A stretch of 23,959 nt of DNA. Source: Bacillota bacterium. Lineage in GTDB: Bacteria; Bacillota; Clostridia; Acetivibrionales; DSM-1351. Where the stretch lies: NCBI GenBank assembly GCA_023436485.1, contig JAEZIU010000223.1, forward strand, positions 1 to 23,959, given 5' to 3'. Below, piece after piece: positions 1 to 7,568 of the stretch. Position 1 is the stretch's first letter. Every line of letters begins with the position of its first letter. The position numbers and the translations under genes are program-made. The notes under the pieces are model-generated. The model was not told the DNA's origin, searched no databases, and was given only the letters and a program-made list of their open reading frames with translations.

Positions 1-731
1 GCAAATTTTACATCATCCTCAAATTCACAATATTTATTATACGATTTTACTACTAACCCAGTTATCACAGTATAAACTAATTTAAACAACAAAATATTAA
101 GTACCAGTACTATTACAAACAGGGATATAGAGAAAGTTATTTGATAAACTAACTGCATTTTATCAAAAAGAGTGACAAATACAAAGTATAGCAATTGTTC
201 TCCAAACAATAGTGTTAAGAATGATGCCAAAAACAATCTATGAAATCGGCGGTTAATCTGTGTGGCTAACAAGATTTCATGCTTCCATAAAAATGCTGCT
301 ACTATAGCCTGAAAAATTCTCTGTGGCATTACAAGCAGTACGTACCAGTGATACGCATTCTGAAAGTTCGCCATTCCTTTAAAGCCATATGTAATAATAT
401 AAGGTGTATATAAAATTTCTGTCGTAGTCATTATCAATAAAAAAAAGGATGTTCCGAGTAAAGCATATATAGGCTTTATCCTATATATCAGCATTAATAT
501 TAGTACGTATGCAATGGTATGTAATGTAATACTTATTATAATATTAGGAGATATAGGTCGGATAAGCCAGGATGAGGTTAGCATTAGTATTATAGCCGCA
601 GCAAATTTTGAAACGTTTTGACTATTTATTTTTAAGTTTTCTTTTCTTCCGGTAATAAGTAAAGCTATTACTAAATTCAAAACTGCCTCGGGCAATGATA
701 CTAAAAGCAATATATAGAAATTCATTACCAT
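1..731 (-). CDS. AgrC-like multi-pass membrane sensor, N-terminal part (runs off the left edge)
   Basis: An open frame runs from ATG at 731 to the window edge, giving 243 complete codons with no stop. A GGGAG ribosome site lies at 741-745, nine bases before the ATG. The product is strongly hydrophobic: about six or seven candidate membrane helices joined by short basic loops, with no soluble domain yet reached. Its place after agrB on the same strand matches agrC, where a polytopic peptide-sensing domain precedes a HPK10-type histidine kinase. The kinase or ATPase part would lie outside the window, so the sensor role rests on membrane topology and context. It could instead be an unrelated membrane protein of the locus. 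Confidence 0.55.
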   Translation of the reverse strand, partial: MVMNFYILLLVSLPEAVLNLVIALLITGRKENLKINSQNVSKFAAAIILMLTSSWLIRPISPNIIISITLHTIAYVLILMLIYRIKPIYALLGTSFFLLIMTTTEILYTPYIITYGFKGMANFQNAYHWYVLLVMPQRIFQAIVAAFLWKHEILLATQINRRFHRLFLASFLTLLFGEQLLYFVFVTLFDKMQLVYQITFSISLFVIVLVLNILLFKLVYTVITGLVVKSYNKYCEFEDDVKF

Positions 732-881
732 ATGAATTCACTCCCATAATTTGTTTGCTCCACTATTTTATTACACTAATTTGTTAAAGTAAATAGAAGC
801 AGAAAAAGACTGAATAACTCTGCAAAAACTGCAGGTTTCGACATGGGCATAATCATCGCTAATTAATTTTTTTTATAAAAT
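732..881 (-). other. agrB-agrC gap; expected agrD site without a clear agrD
   Basis: This 150-base gap is the usual size and place for agrD. A good ribosome site (GGGAGG, 885-890) overlaps the agrB stop, but eight bases later the sequence reads ATA AAA AAA ATT AAT TAG, with no ATG. The only ATG frame (776-856) would give 26 mostly hydrophobic residues, has no Cys and no ribosome site. The frame that carries Cys residues opens after a TAA, just before a run of eight A, and has no start codon. I see no confident pro-peptide gene. Confidence 0.35.
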
Positions 882-1511
882 TTACCTCCCTTTTGTAGCC
901 AACCCATACTTTATTACGTCAAAAAATTTATGTCCCGTAGGTGTAATTGCAAATATTTCCTGTAAAACACTAAAGCATAACAAAAGAGTATACATTTTCA
1001 ATCCGAGTACGGTTAATATGGTAACTACTATTAACCATACACATATATATAAAATGGATAACGTCTTAAACCTGCGTTTCTCTCCGGGATCTGTAATCAA
1101 CCTATTGGGAGTATCCTTTGGTGCGTATTTTTTTAATATATAAAGACCAATGGTAAATGTAAAGGTAATCAGTATTACCAACCATGTAATACTCCAATAG
1201 CGATATGTATGTTTTGCAAGCAATGCTGCGGCAACAAAAAGTCCTATTGAAACCAACAAGCATTTACCATATGTGTCCATATGATAGCCTCCAGCCACCT
1301 TTCGAAGTAATGCAAAAGATATGGATACTATCAAAGTAGGAATCAGCACCCCCAAAATCATTGAAACAGCAACTAATAAGGCAGTTTTTACAATGCTGCC
1401 TATGGCTACTTGAAAACCGAAATAATATTCGACCTTCTTCTGATGATTTTCTTCAAGAACATTCGCTAAACCCTTTGCACAAGAATATGACCATTTATTT
1501 ATAAATCTCAA
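882..1511 (-). CDS. agrB: AgrB-type accessory gene regulator peptidase/exporter
   Basis: AgrB is a membrane cysteine endopeptidase that trims the AgrD pro-peptide and helps form and export the cyclic autoinducer. The start chosen is TTG at 1511, with AGGAGGGGAG at 1516-1525 just upstream. A longer reading from TTG at 1529 would start inside that ribosome site. The 209-aa product begins MRFINKWSYSC, as AgrB proteins do. The motif RKVAGGYHMDTYGKC puts the catalytic His at 77 and Cys at 84, the same positions and spacing as in the staphylococcal enzyme. A YAPKDTPNR motif and several membrane helices follow. It lies 48 bases after the GNAT gene and just before the agrD-sized gap and the AgrC-like gene. 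A TATAAT at 1534-1539 may be its -10, but no good -35 is visible. Confidence 0.93.
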   Translation of the reverse strand: MRFINKWSYSCAKGLANVLEENHQKKVEYYFGFQVAIGSIVKTALLVAVSMILGVLIPTLIVSISFALLRKVAGGYHMDTYGKCLLVSIGLFVAAALLAKHTYRYWSITWLVILITFTFTIGLYILKKYAPKDTPNRLITDPGEKRRFKTLSILYICVWLIVVTILTVLGLKMYTLLLCFSVLQEIFAITPTGHKFFDVIKYGLATKGR

Positions 1512-1559
1512 TGTACTCCCCTCCTGCAAAAGGATTATATACCAAATTTTGTGTTATAT

Positions 1560-2111
1560 CTACCTTTTCGTGGAAAGTTCCTGCCATTGCACTTTTGTAA
1601 TTCTTGTAACATGAAGTGTTCTTACATCATTAGTAAGGGTCCATTTTTTATCCTTCACACTATATTGATATTGAAAACCACATTTTTCTTGAACACGTTT
1701 TGATTTTACGTTACCGCCAAAATATCCACACCAAATTGTTTTGAGATTAATATCTTCAAAACCATATCTCATTAGTTCAACTACCGCTTCAGGAATCAGT
1801 CCTTGCCCCCAATAAGGAACACCAATCCAATAGCCGATTTCTCCTTCATCTTTTTCTATTCCAAGATTACTCTTTTCTCCAATCATAATACCTGCACTTC
1901 CAACAACGCCCCTACTCTCTTTCAATACAACCGCATAAGTTTCGTCTTCCGATAGAACATCTTTAATAATCTGACGACTGTTTTCAACACTGGTATGCAC
2001 CGGCCAACCCGCACTAGGCCCTACTCTTGGGTCCCTTGCATACTTGTATAATTCTTCAGCATCTCCTTCTTCCCATGGTCTTAAAATTAATCTCTTAGTT
2101 TCTAATATCAT
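1560..2111 (-). CDS. GNAT-family N-acetyltransferase (RimJ/RimL-like)
   Basis: The 183-aa product is a single GNAT domain of the RimJ/RimL type. It begins with the typical LETKRLILRPW strand, and the acetyl-CoA pyrophosphate loop is WGQGLI at about residues 101-106 after GEIGYWIGVPY. Such enzymes move an acetyl group from acetyl-CoA to an amine, often a protein N-terminus or a small molecule; the substrate cannot be told from sequence. The start at 2111 is set by GGAGG at 2121-2125, nine bases upstream. It lies between the terminator of the dockerin gene and agrB, with no sign of a functional link to either. Confidence 0.88.
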   Translation of the reverse strand: MILETKRLILRPWEEGDAEELYKYARDPRVGPSAGWPVHTSVENSRQIIKDVLSEDETYAVVLKESRGVVGSAGIMIGEKSNLGIEKDEGEIGYWIGVPYWGQGLIPEAVVELMRYGFEDINLKTIWCGYFGGNVKSKRVQEKCGFQYQYSVKDKKWTLTNDVRTLHVTRITKVQWQELSTKR

Positions 2112-2134
2112 TTTTTATACCTCCTATTCCTTAT

Positions 2135-2165
2135 AAAAAAGACGTGAAAGCATAACTTCCACGTC
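2135..2165 (-). terminator. Rho-independent terminator after the dockerin SGNH gene
   Basis: On the minus strand GACGTGGAAG (2165-2156) pairs with CTTTCACGTC (2150-2141) around a five-base loop with one mismatch, and is followed at once by six T (2140-2135). It lies 46 bases after the stop of the SGNH-dockerin gene. It also lies 24 bases before the GNAT start, so GNAT expression depends on read-through or on a promoter inside this short stretch. Confidence 0.85.
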
Positions 2166-2211
2166 TAAGTAAATTCCTCAATTGTAGCTTTTATTTGTAA
2201 TAAACCATTAC

Positions 2212-3105
2212 TTATACAGCAGGGAGTGTAGTTACCATTCCCAGCAAGTACTTTTTCATAATTGCAAAATCTAATGCGTTTATTGTATTATCAGCATTTA
2301 AATCCATTAAATTATTATATGTACTTCCACCATTCATTATATACTGTTTTAATAGTGAAAAGTCTATAGCATCGATATTTCCGTCGTTGTTACAATCTCC
2401 GACTTTTGGTGTTGGTGTAGTGCTTCCAAAGAAGGCTACTTTCTTCATTTCTGCCCATATTGCATCTGCTGCTGCATTACTTCCTGCCAATGTTGGATGA
2501 ATTCCGTCAGACAAAATGTATGAGGAATATTTTCCTTCAAAAGTTGGTCTTAAATCAAGGAAGTATCCTTTTGGTGATGTTGAACTAGTTACAATACTCT
2601 GAATCTGAGGTCTGAGAGTGTTAAGGTTTGGATTTAACATACTAGCCATTCCTCCTTGAGCATCCGGGTAAAACAGATAAAACACTTTTACAATTCCGCT
2701 TCTTCCCATCTGTTCGAATAGGCTTCTAGCTGCAGTAACCGCATTGCTGACGCTTCCGCCCATGCAGTCATTTCCACCGCCATCCATTATTACGTATTTT
2801 ACAGTACCTGCATTTACACCATTCTGAAACTGTGTGGGAATATTTGGTGATATTCCTCCACTTAACATAGTTCCGCTTACCGAGAGATCTCTGAACTTGT
2901 CGGTTGAAGCCAGCATTCCATCGTTTCTTGCATTTTGTTGCAGTCTGCTTGTAATATCATGAGACAATGCTAAAAATGAATCTCCGATTACAAGGACTTC
3001 ACTTCCTGTAATTTTGCCGGTATCAGCGGCAAATGAAGTTGTTGGTAAACAAAATGTAATTAATGCGGCCAACAACAGGAAAGTGATAAAATTGGATCTT
3101 TTCAT
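2212..3105 (-). CDS. Secreted SGNH/GDSL hydrolase with type I dockerin (cellulosomal esterase candidate)
   Basis: A 297-aa secreted protein in three parts. Residues 1-26 form a signal peptide (cleavage near SFA|AD). Residues about 35-222 are an SGNH hydrolase: GDS with nucleophile Ser43, GGND at 110-113, and DGIHP with Asp200 and His203 completing the triad. A short Thr/Pro linker (229-234) leads to a type I dockerin. Its two calcium-binding repeats start near 236 (GDCNNDGNIDAIDF) and 268 (DLNADNTINALDF), with AI and AL at the cohesin-recognition positions. The dockerin would anchor the enzyme to a scaffoldin. SGNH enzymes of this kind are often carbohydrate deacetylases, for example on xylan, but the substrate is not shown by sequence. 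AAGGAGGAG lies before the ATG, a terminator follows, and a TetR gene lies upstream on the same strand. Confidence 0.93.
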   Translation of the reverse strand: MKRSNFITFLLLAALITFCLPTTSFAADTGKITGSEVLVIGDSFLALSHDITSRLQQNARNDGMLASTDKFRDLSVSGTMLSGGISPNIPTQFQNGVNAGTVKYVIMDGGGNDCMGGSVSNAVTAARSLFEQMGRSGIVKVFYLFYPDAQGGMASMLNPNLNTLRPQIQSIVTSSTSPKGYFLDLRPTFEGKYSSYILSDGIHPTLAGSNAAADAIWAEMKKVAFFGSTTPTPKVGDCNNDGNIDAIDFSLLKQYIMNGGSTYNNLMDLNADNTINALDFAIMKKYLLGMVTTLPAV

Positions 3106-3127
3106 ATTAATCTCCTCCTTAATATGT

Positions 3128-3146
3128 CTATCGTTTTGTACGATAG
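3128..3146. promoter_or_regulatory. Inverted repeat upstream of the dockerin gene, possible operator
   Basis: CTATCG and CGATAG form perfect 6-bp arms seven bases apart, 22 bases before the SGNH-dockerin start and just upstream of its ribosome site. TetR-family proteins bind short palindromes of this sort, and a TetR gene lies next upstream. The site could equally be a small stem-loop in the mRNA leader. No second copy was found near the TetR gene, so the link is unproven. Confidence 0.35.
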
Positions 3147-3302
3147 TGAACTTTGAATCCCCTAGGATATCCAGAACATGTTTTTTGAAGCTTCACTGAA
3201 TACATTCGATGAATCCATTAGATAAATAATATCATAACAATTATGGAAAATAAAGTATAAATTGGTGTTTGAAGCTAGAAGTATTATTAATTGGATATTC
3301 CT

Positions 3303-3881
3303 CTATATATGTTTTGTCATTATTTCCATAATTTCCTTCATTTCCGCTTTCAAATCAGTTTTTCCATCGTACAAACACCAATCAAATATGATACCTCTTG
3401 CAACAACAAAAAGCATCTTTGTCAAAGTTTCCGGGACTGAATCATTGCTTATTTCATTATTTTTTTGACCGGCTCTAATAATATTTGTCAAAACATTCTG
3501 CATACCCCTACCATCAACAATAAACATTTTGTTTTCTGACGTATAAAACTTTTTTATCACATCAATTCCATCCTTCAAAGTAAAGTCTGCATAAATGTCA
3601 AAAAATTCTACTATTCTCTTTTTGCATCCTGTTTCGGTTAATTTACCTTCTACTTGTTCCAGGAAATACTTATCAGCCTTATTGAATGCCTCTCTTAAAA
3701 GATCCATTTTAGATTCATAATAATAATAATATGTACCTACAGATACACCGGCTTTTTTTGCAATCTGTTCTACTGTTACAGCGTCAAAGCCATATTTTTG
3801 AATTAGCTTTTCTCCGCTCTTATATATTTTATTTTTTGATGCAATTGCCTGCTTGGTTCTTGTTGTCATTTTATTGTTCAA
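3303..3881 (-). CDS. TetR/AcrR-family transcriptional regulator
   Basis: A 192-aa one-domain-plus-ligand-domain regulator. The N-terminal helix-turn-helix is at about residues 33-58 (TVEQIAKKAGVSVGTYYYYY), with the usual GVSxGTxYYY signature; the rest is the helical ligand and dimer domain. The likely start is TTG at 3881, with AAGGA about 12 bases upstream. The in-frame ATG at 3869 has no ribosome site of its own. A six-codon out-of-frame ATG reading overlaps the start. The gene is 197 bases upstream of, and parallel to, the dockerin SGNH gene. Its effector and targets are unknown. Confidence 0.9.
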   Translation of the reverse strand: MNNKMTTRTKQAIASKNKIYKSGEKLIQKYGFDAVTVEQIAKKAGVSVGTYYYYYESKMDLLREAFNKADKYFLEQVEGKLTETGCKKRIVEFFDIYADFTLKDGIDVIKKFYTSENKMFIVDGRGMQNVLTNIIRAGQKNNEISNDSVPETLTKMLFVVARGIIFDWCLYDGKTDLKAEMKEIMEIMTKHI

Positions 3882-4086
3882 TGTATATCATATCCTTTCC
3901 GTGTTTGGATTTATAATATTGCATTTTACAATTTTAAACAATAGAGTCAATTCTATCAACCGGATTTTAAGTTGGAATAAAGAAAAAATGCTATTACAAG
4001 AATGCAAGAATGTTCTATATTTGAACCTTCCTACAATTTTATAATAGCAACAAAGGATGTAATAATATATATTTTTTTGGGGGTTA

Positions 4087-4722
4087 TTATAGTATTTGTT
4101 TAACTTTTTCAGCCACTGCTTTGCCGAAAACTTTATGACTTTCAGCATCAAGGTGCATATAGTCTATTTCATTTACTTTTGAATAGTCATTACAATCCAT
4201 AAATTCGCAATTATTCATTTGAGCACATTTCTTCATTAGTGCAGGTAATGCTTTTGATTTTTCTACACATAGAGCGCCCATTCCTCCGGCTACATGTGAG
4301 GAATAGCATTTTTCATCTATAATGATTGGAGCAATTATCAGAATCCTAGGTTCTTTCCGCCATACATTTGATATAACGGCTTTTTTTATGAGACGGTCTA
4401 CGCCATCAGCAATATTTTGAGGTGATGCGGAAAATCGTTGTTTTGTATCATTTGTACCCAGCATTATTATCAGCAAATCAACAGGTGACTGGGACATAAG
4501 CGTGGGAAACAAATGTTTAATGCCACTCAGACCTTCATTCAAAGGATCTTCAAACACAGTTGTACGTCCGTTCAGACCTTCTTCAGAAATGCAATAATCA
4601 TTTCCTAATTCATTACCCAAAACACCTGTCCAGCGTACATCATCGTCAAAACGTCCGTCTGTTTCTGCATTATATCCCCATGTGTTTGAATCACCGAAGC
4701 AGACTATTTTTTTCTTATTCAT
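4087..4722 (-). CDS. Cytosolic SGNH/GDSL esterase, last gene of the sialate operon
   Basis: A 211-aa SGNH hydrolase with no signal peptide. Block I is FGDSNTWGY with nucleophile Ser12, the oxyanion Gly is in NGRTT (51-55), block III is GTND (89-92), and Asp187-x-x-His190 completes the triad. The GDSNTWGY form is shared with small arylesterase/acyltransferase-type SGNH enzymes. It follows nanA by 36 bases with its own ribosome site (AAGGACGG) and closes the unit that starts at nanE. Inside a sialate operon, the natural guess is removal of O-acetyl groups from sialic acid or ManNAc before or after NanA acts. That is inference; no residue fixes the substrate. No clear intrinsic terminator is visible in 3890-4086. 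Confidence 0.88.
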   Translation of the reverse strand: MNKKKIVCFGDSNTWGYNAETDGRFDDDVRWTGVLGNELGNDYCISEEGLNGRTTVFEDPLNEGLSGIKHLFPTLMSQSPVDLLIIMLGTNDTKQRFSASPQNIADGVDRLIKKAVISNVWRKEPRILIIAPIIIDEKCYSSHVAGGMGALCVEKSKALPALMKKCAQMNNCEFMDCNDYSKVNEIDYMHLDAESHKVFGKAVAEKVKQIL

Positions 4723-4758
4723 ACTAATCCGTCCTTTTATCTCCAGTATTTATTACCC

Positions 4759-5673
4759 TTAAAGTGTAGATTTTGCAATTGCATTCATTATCTTTTCATA
4801 TAAAGCTTTTATCTTAGGCATATCCTGCTCATCTACTGGTTCCAAAGGAAGTCTTGTAGTTCCGATATCTATACCCCTCATCTTTACAATCTCTTTTGCA
4901 GCACCGTAAAGTGACGGGAAGGAAAGTAGGTCAACTATTATATCATTAATTACAAATTGTAACTCCTGAGCTTTATTAATATTGCCGCTTGAAAAATACT
5001 TTTCAGCCTTTAAGAACAACTCCGGCATTACACCGTAAGTACCACCAATTCCTGAATCAGCTCCCATTATCCTGCCTGAAATATATTGTTCATCGGGACC
5101 ATTGAACACTAAAAGGTCCTCTCCACCGATAGCTTTAAACCTCTGAATGTCAAATGTACTCATACTGCTGTTTTTAATTCCCACTACCTTAGGGTAGGTC
5201 AGCATTTTTTTCAATAAGTTATTTGATAGGCTGTAGCCTGTTGTTTGAGGAATATTGTATATAATAAACGGAAGGTCTGCACTATCCATAATATTTTTCC
5301 AATGCAATTCTATACTTCTTTCCTGTAAACCATAATACACGTTAGGTACTGCTGAAAGGGCATATGCACCAACCTTTTCGGCATGCTTTGAAAGTTCAAT
5401 ACTGTCTCTTGTTGCTGCTGCACCTACATGAACGATGATTTTAAGTTCCTGTCCTACCTCTTCCATAACCGCTTCAAGCATTTGCTTTCTTTCATCTACT
5501 GTAAGAAGAAAACCTTCACCGGAACTTCCCCCGACGTATAAGCCTTTTACACCTTTATCGGCATAAAATCTTGCCAACTTTTTTGTTGCCTCTTTGCTAA
5601 TGTTATTTTCCTTGTCAAAACAAGCATAGAATGCTATAAATATTCCTTTTAAGTCTTCTTTATTATAATTCAT
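4759..5673 (-). CDS. nanA: N-acetylneuraminate lyase
   Basis: A 304-aa (beta/alpha)8 enzyme of the DapA/NanA superfamily that splits Neu5Ac into ManNAc and pyruvate. The pyruvate-binding motif is GGSSGEG (48-54), the catalytic Tyr is in YNIP (Tyr139), and the Schiff-base Lys is Lys167 in GIKNSS. The lyase-type NGPDE gives Asp194-Glu195, matching the sugar-binding Asp191-Glu192 of the E. coli enzyme. At the place of E. coli Ser208 the protein has Gly211 (GIGGTYG). It sits between the second permease gene (24-base gap) and the SGNH esterase, within an otherwise complete nan/nag set, which favours sialate lyase over dihydrodipicolinate synthase. AAGGAAGG precedes the ATG. Confidence 0.9.
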   Translation of the reverse strand: MNYNKEDLKGIFIAFYACFDKENNISKEATKKLARFYADKGVKGLYVGGSSGEGFLLTVDERKQMLEAVMEEVGQELKIIVHVGAAATRDSIELSKHAEKVGAYALSAVPNVYYGLQERSIELHWKNIMDSADLPFIIYNIPQTTGYSLSNNLLKKMLTYPKVVGIKNSSMSTFDIQRFKAIGGEDLLVFNGPDEQYISGRIMGADSGIGGTYGVMPELFLKAEKYFSSGNINKAQELQFVINDIIVDLLSFPSLYGAAKEIVKMRGIDIGTTRLPLEPVDEQDMPKIKALYEKIMNAIAKSTL

Positions 5674-5697
5674 TGTATTGTACCTTCCTTTTTATTT

Positions 5698-6528
5698 TTA
5701 TCCTTTTACGGCTCCCATTGTTATACCTTGAGTAAAGTACTTCTGGAAAATTATAAATACTATTATCATTGGAAGTGATGCCAGTGCTGCTCCAGCCATT
5801 ATAACACCATAGTTTGTAGTAAATTCCTGTTGAAGTAATGCGACTCCTAAAGGCAATGTCATCATCTTTTCGCTTCTTATAATAATTAATTGCATGAAGT
5901 AATCATTCCATGCATTTATAAATGTAAATATTGCAAGAGCACCAACTCCCGGTTTTACCATAGGAATTACAATACTCCAGAAGCTTCTTATTTCCGTACA
6001 TCCGTCAATTTTAGCTGCTTCCAGTAATTCTCCCGGAATACCTTGTGAGAACTGTTTCATAAGGAATACGCCGAAAGGCCAACCTGCTGCAGGAAGTATC
6101 AAAGCTTGATAAGTGTTTATCCAGTCCAGCTTTGATAAAATTGTAAACAAAGGTATCATAACAACCTGTTTAGGAAGTGCCATAGCTACTATTAATGACC
6201 AGAATATCAGTTTTCTGCCCGGAAAAACCTTCTTTGCCAAAACAAAACCGGCCATTGTTGCAACTAGACAAACTATAAGCATAGTACCTAATGCAATTAT
6301 AAAACTATTCATTGTCCAGTGGACCAACGGCGATTCCATTAACTGTGAAAAGTTTTGTAGGGTAGGATTTTTGGGCCACCATTGAGGCGGTATCTGAACT
6401 GTTACATTCTGCGGTTTAAAAGCGCCTGTTGCAATCCAGTAAAACGGAAACATAAATATTACAGATAATAATATTACTAACGCCATAAATATTTTTCCAC
6501 GTAAAGTTTGTTTTTTAAATGATTTCAT
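5698..6528 (-). CDS. ABC sugar transporter permease, MalG/UgpE-like (CUT1)
   Basis: A 276-aa inner-membrane permease with six predicted helices. The EAA loop, which docks the ATPase, is EAAKIDGCTEIRSF at about residues 170-183. This is the second of two permeases, 18 bases after the first, in the usual CUT1 order of binding protein, permease, permease. Placed between nanE and nanA, the transporter is expected to bring in sialic acid or a related sugar, as the CUT1-type SatABC system does in Streptococcus pneumoniae. The start at 6528 has GGGGGGAG upstream. Confidence 0.92.
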   Translation of the reverse strand: MKSFKKQTLRGKIFMALVILLSVIFMFPFYWIATGAFKPQNVTVQIPPQWWPKNPTLQNFSQLMESPLVHWTMNSFIIALGTMLIVCLVATMAGFVLAKKVFPGRKLIFWSLIVAMALPKQVVMIPLFTILSKLDWINTYQALILPAAGWPFGVFLMKQFSQGIPGELLEAAKIDGCTEIRSFWSIVIPMVKPGVGALAIFTFINAWNDYFMQLIIIRSEKMMTLPLGVALLQQEFTTNYGVIMAGAALASLPMIIVFIIFQKYFTQGITMGAVKG

Positions 6529-6546
6529 CAGTTCTCCCCCCCTATC

Positions 6547-7467
6547 CTAATAATCAACTTCATCGCCAAAGAATTTGAATTGAATTATCGAAATAATCAT
6601 TATAACTATTGCAAGTACAACTCCCATTGCGGATGATAGTCCATATTGATTCAAAGTAAATGCTCTTTCATAAACCATATACATTACTGTTGATGTTGCA
6701 TATGATGGACCACCGGCTGTTAAAAGTTGAATTATCGAGAAGCATTGGAAAGAATTGATGGTGGTTATTATTATAATATATAATGTTGTAGGCATTAATA
6801 AAGGCCATGTAATGTTCTTAAATACCTGCCAAGGTTTTGCTCCGTCAATTTCTGCAGCTTCAAGATATGATTCAGGTACATTACCCAGAGCTGCAACATA
6901 AAGAATTATAGGCTGTCCTACTGATAAAGTAACAAGAACTGCAATCATACAACCCAGTGCATATTTGGGATCACCCAGCCAACCAATAGGCTCAAATCCA
7001 AATAGGGAAGTAAGGTAATTCAATATACCAAAGTTTGGGTGATAAATCCATCCCCATACAACTGTTATACTTACAACAGAACATACTGTTGGAAGATAAA
7101 AAATGCCTCTGAATAATGACCTGACAAATGCAGACTTTTTGTAAATAATAACCGATACAAATAATGAGATAAGAATTACAATCGGTACATTACCTACAAC
7201 TAAAATTAAAGTATTTAACAAAGATTTTATAAATATTTTATCTTTCATTAAGGAAATATAATTATCTAAACCAACGAACTCGAATTTTCTGAGTGAATAG
7301 TCAAAGAAACTTATATAGATACCTTTAAGCATTGGATAAACAACAAAACCTATAAAGAAAACCAACATAGGGATCAGAAATAAATAGGCTGTAGTCCATT
7401 CTCTTAGGTTAGCTTTATTTATTCTTCTTTTAACAGATAGGTTGTTGCCTTTACGTATATTTTCCAT
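6547..7467 (-). CDS. ABC sugar transporter permease, MalF/UgpA-like (CUT1)
   Basis: A 306-aa permease with a basic N-terminal tail (1-25) and about six membrane helices. Its EAA loop is EAAEIDGAKPWQVF at about residues 203-216, followed by KNITWPLLMP as in UgpA/MalF-type proteins. It would pair with the next gene product to form the membrane channel. It starts 101 bases after the binding-protein stop, beyond a strong stem-loop (7523-7556). A GGGGGG run at about 7473-7479 is the ribosome site. Confidence 0.92.
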   Translation of the reverse strand: MENIRKGNNLSVKRRINKANLREWTTAYLFLIPMLVFFIGFVVYPMLKGIYISFFDYSLRKFEFVGLDNYISLMKDKIFIKSLLNTLILVVGNVPIVILISLFVSVIIYKKSAFVRSLFRGIFYLPTVCSVVSITVVWGWIYHPNFGILNYLTSLFGFEPIGWLGDPKYALGCMIAVLVTLSVGQPIILYVAALGNVPESYLEAAEIDGAKPWQVFKNITWPLLMPTTLYIIIITTINSFQCFSIIQLLTAGGPSYATSTVMYMVYERAFTLNQYGLSSAMGVVLAIVIMIISIIQFKFFGDEVDY

Positions 7468-7522
7468 GCGAACCCCCCCGTTTATGAAAACTGCTTTTAT
7501 GTCTGTTCACTTTTTTTATTTT

Positions 7523-7556
7523 ATCCATATGGAGCAGATAAATGCTCCATATGGAT
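7523..7556 (-). promoter_or_regulatory. Intercistronic stem-loop between binding-protein and permease genes
   Basis: A perfect 14-bp inverted repeat (7523-7536 with 7543-7556) with a six-base loop begins 12 bases after the stop of the solute-binding protein gene. On the transcribed strand it is followed by A-rich sequence and not a T run, so it is not a classic terminator. Such hairpins often protect the upstream mRNA and give binding protein in excess over permeases. Confidence 0.7.
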
Positions 7557-7568
7557 GGAATACAATTA

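Noticed and set aside
776..856. 26-codon ATG frame in the agrD slot
   Set aside because: It has no ribosome site, no Cys or Ser thiolactone/lactone core followed by an acidic tail, and is short for AgrD, so I did not call it a gene.
3186..3199. TGAAGCTTCA palindrome next to a T run as a terminator
   Set aside because: The arms are only five bases with no loop, and the T run is on the wrong side for the minus-strand genes.
4040..4090. AT-rich stretch after the SGNH esterase as a terminator
   Set aside because: The possible stems are short and A/T only; no stable GC-containing hairpin followed by T could be drawn.
3888..4151. 87-aa minus-strand open frame overlapping the SGNH esterase end
   Set aside because: It overlaps the end of the esterase gene in another frame, has biased Lys/Tyr/Asn composition from AT-rich intergenic DNA, and lacks a ribosome site.
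7523..7556. The 14-bp hairpin as a rho-independent terminator
   Set aside because: On the transcribed strand the stem is followed by AAAATAAAAAAAG and no T run, and the permease genes downstream have no promoter that I can see.
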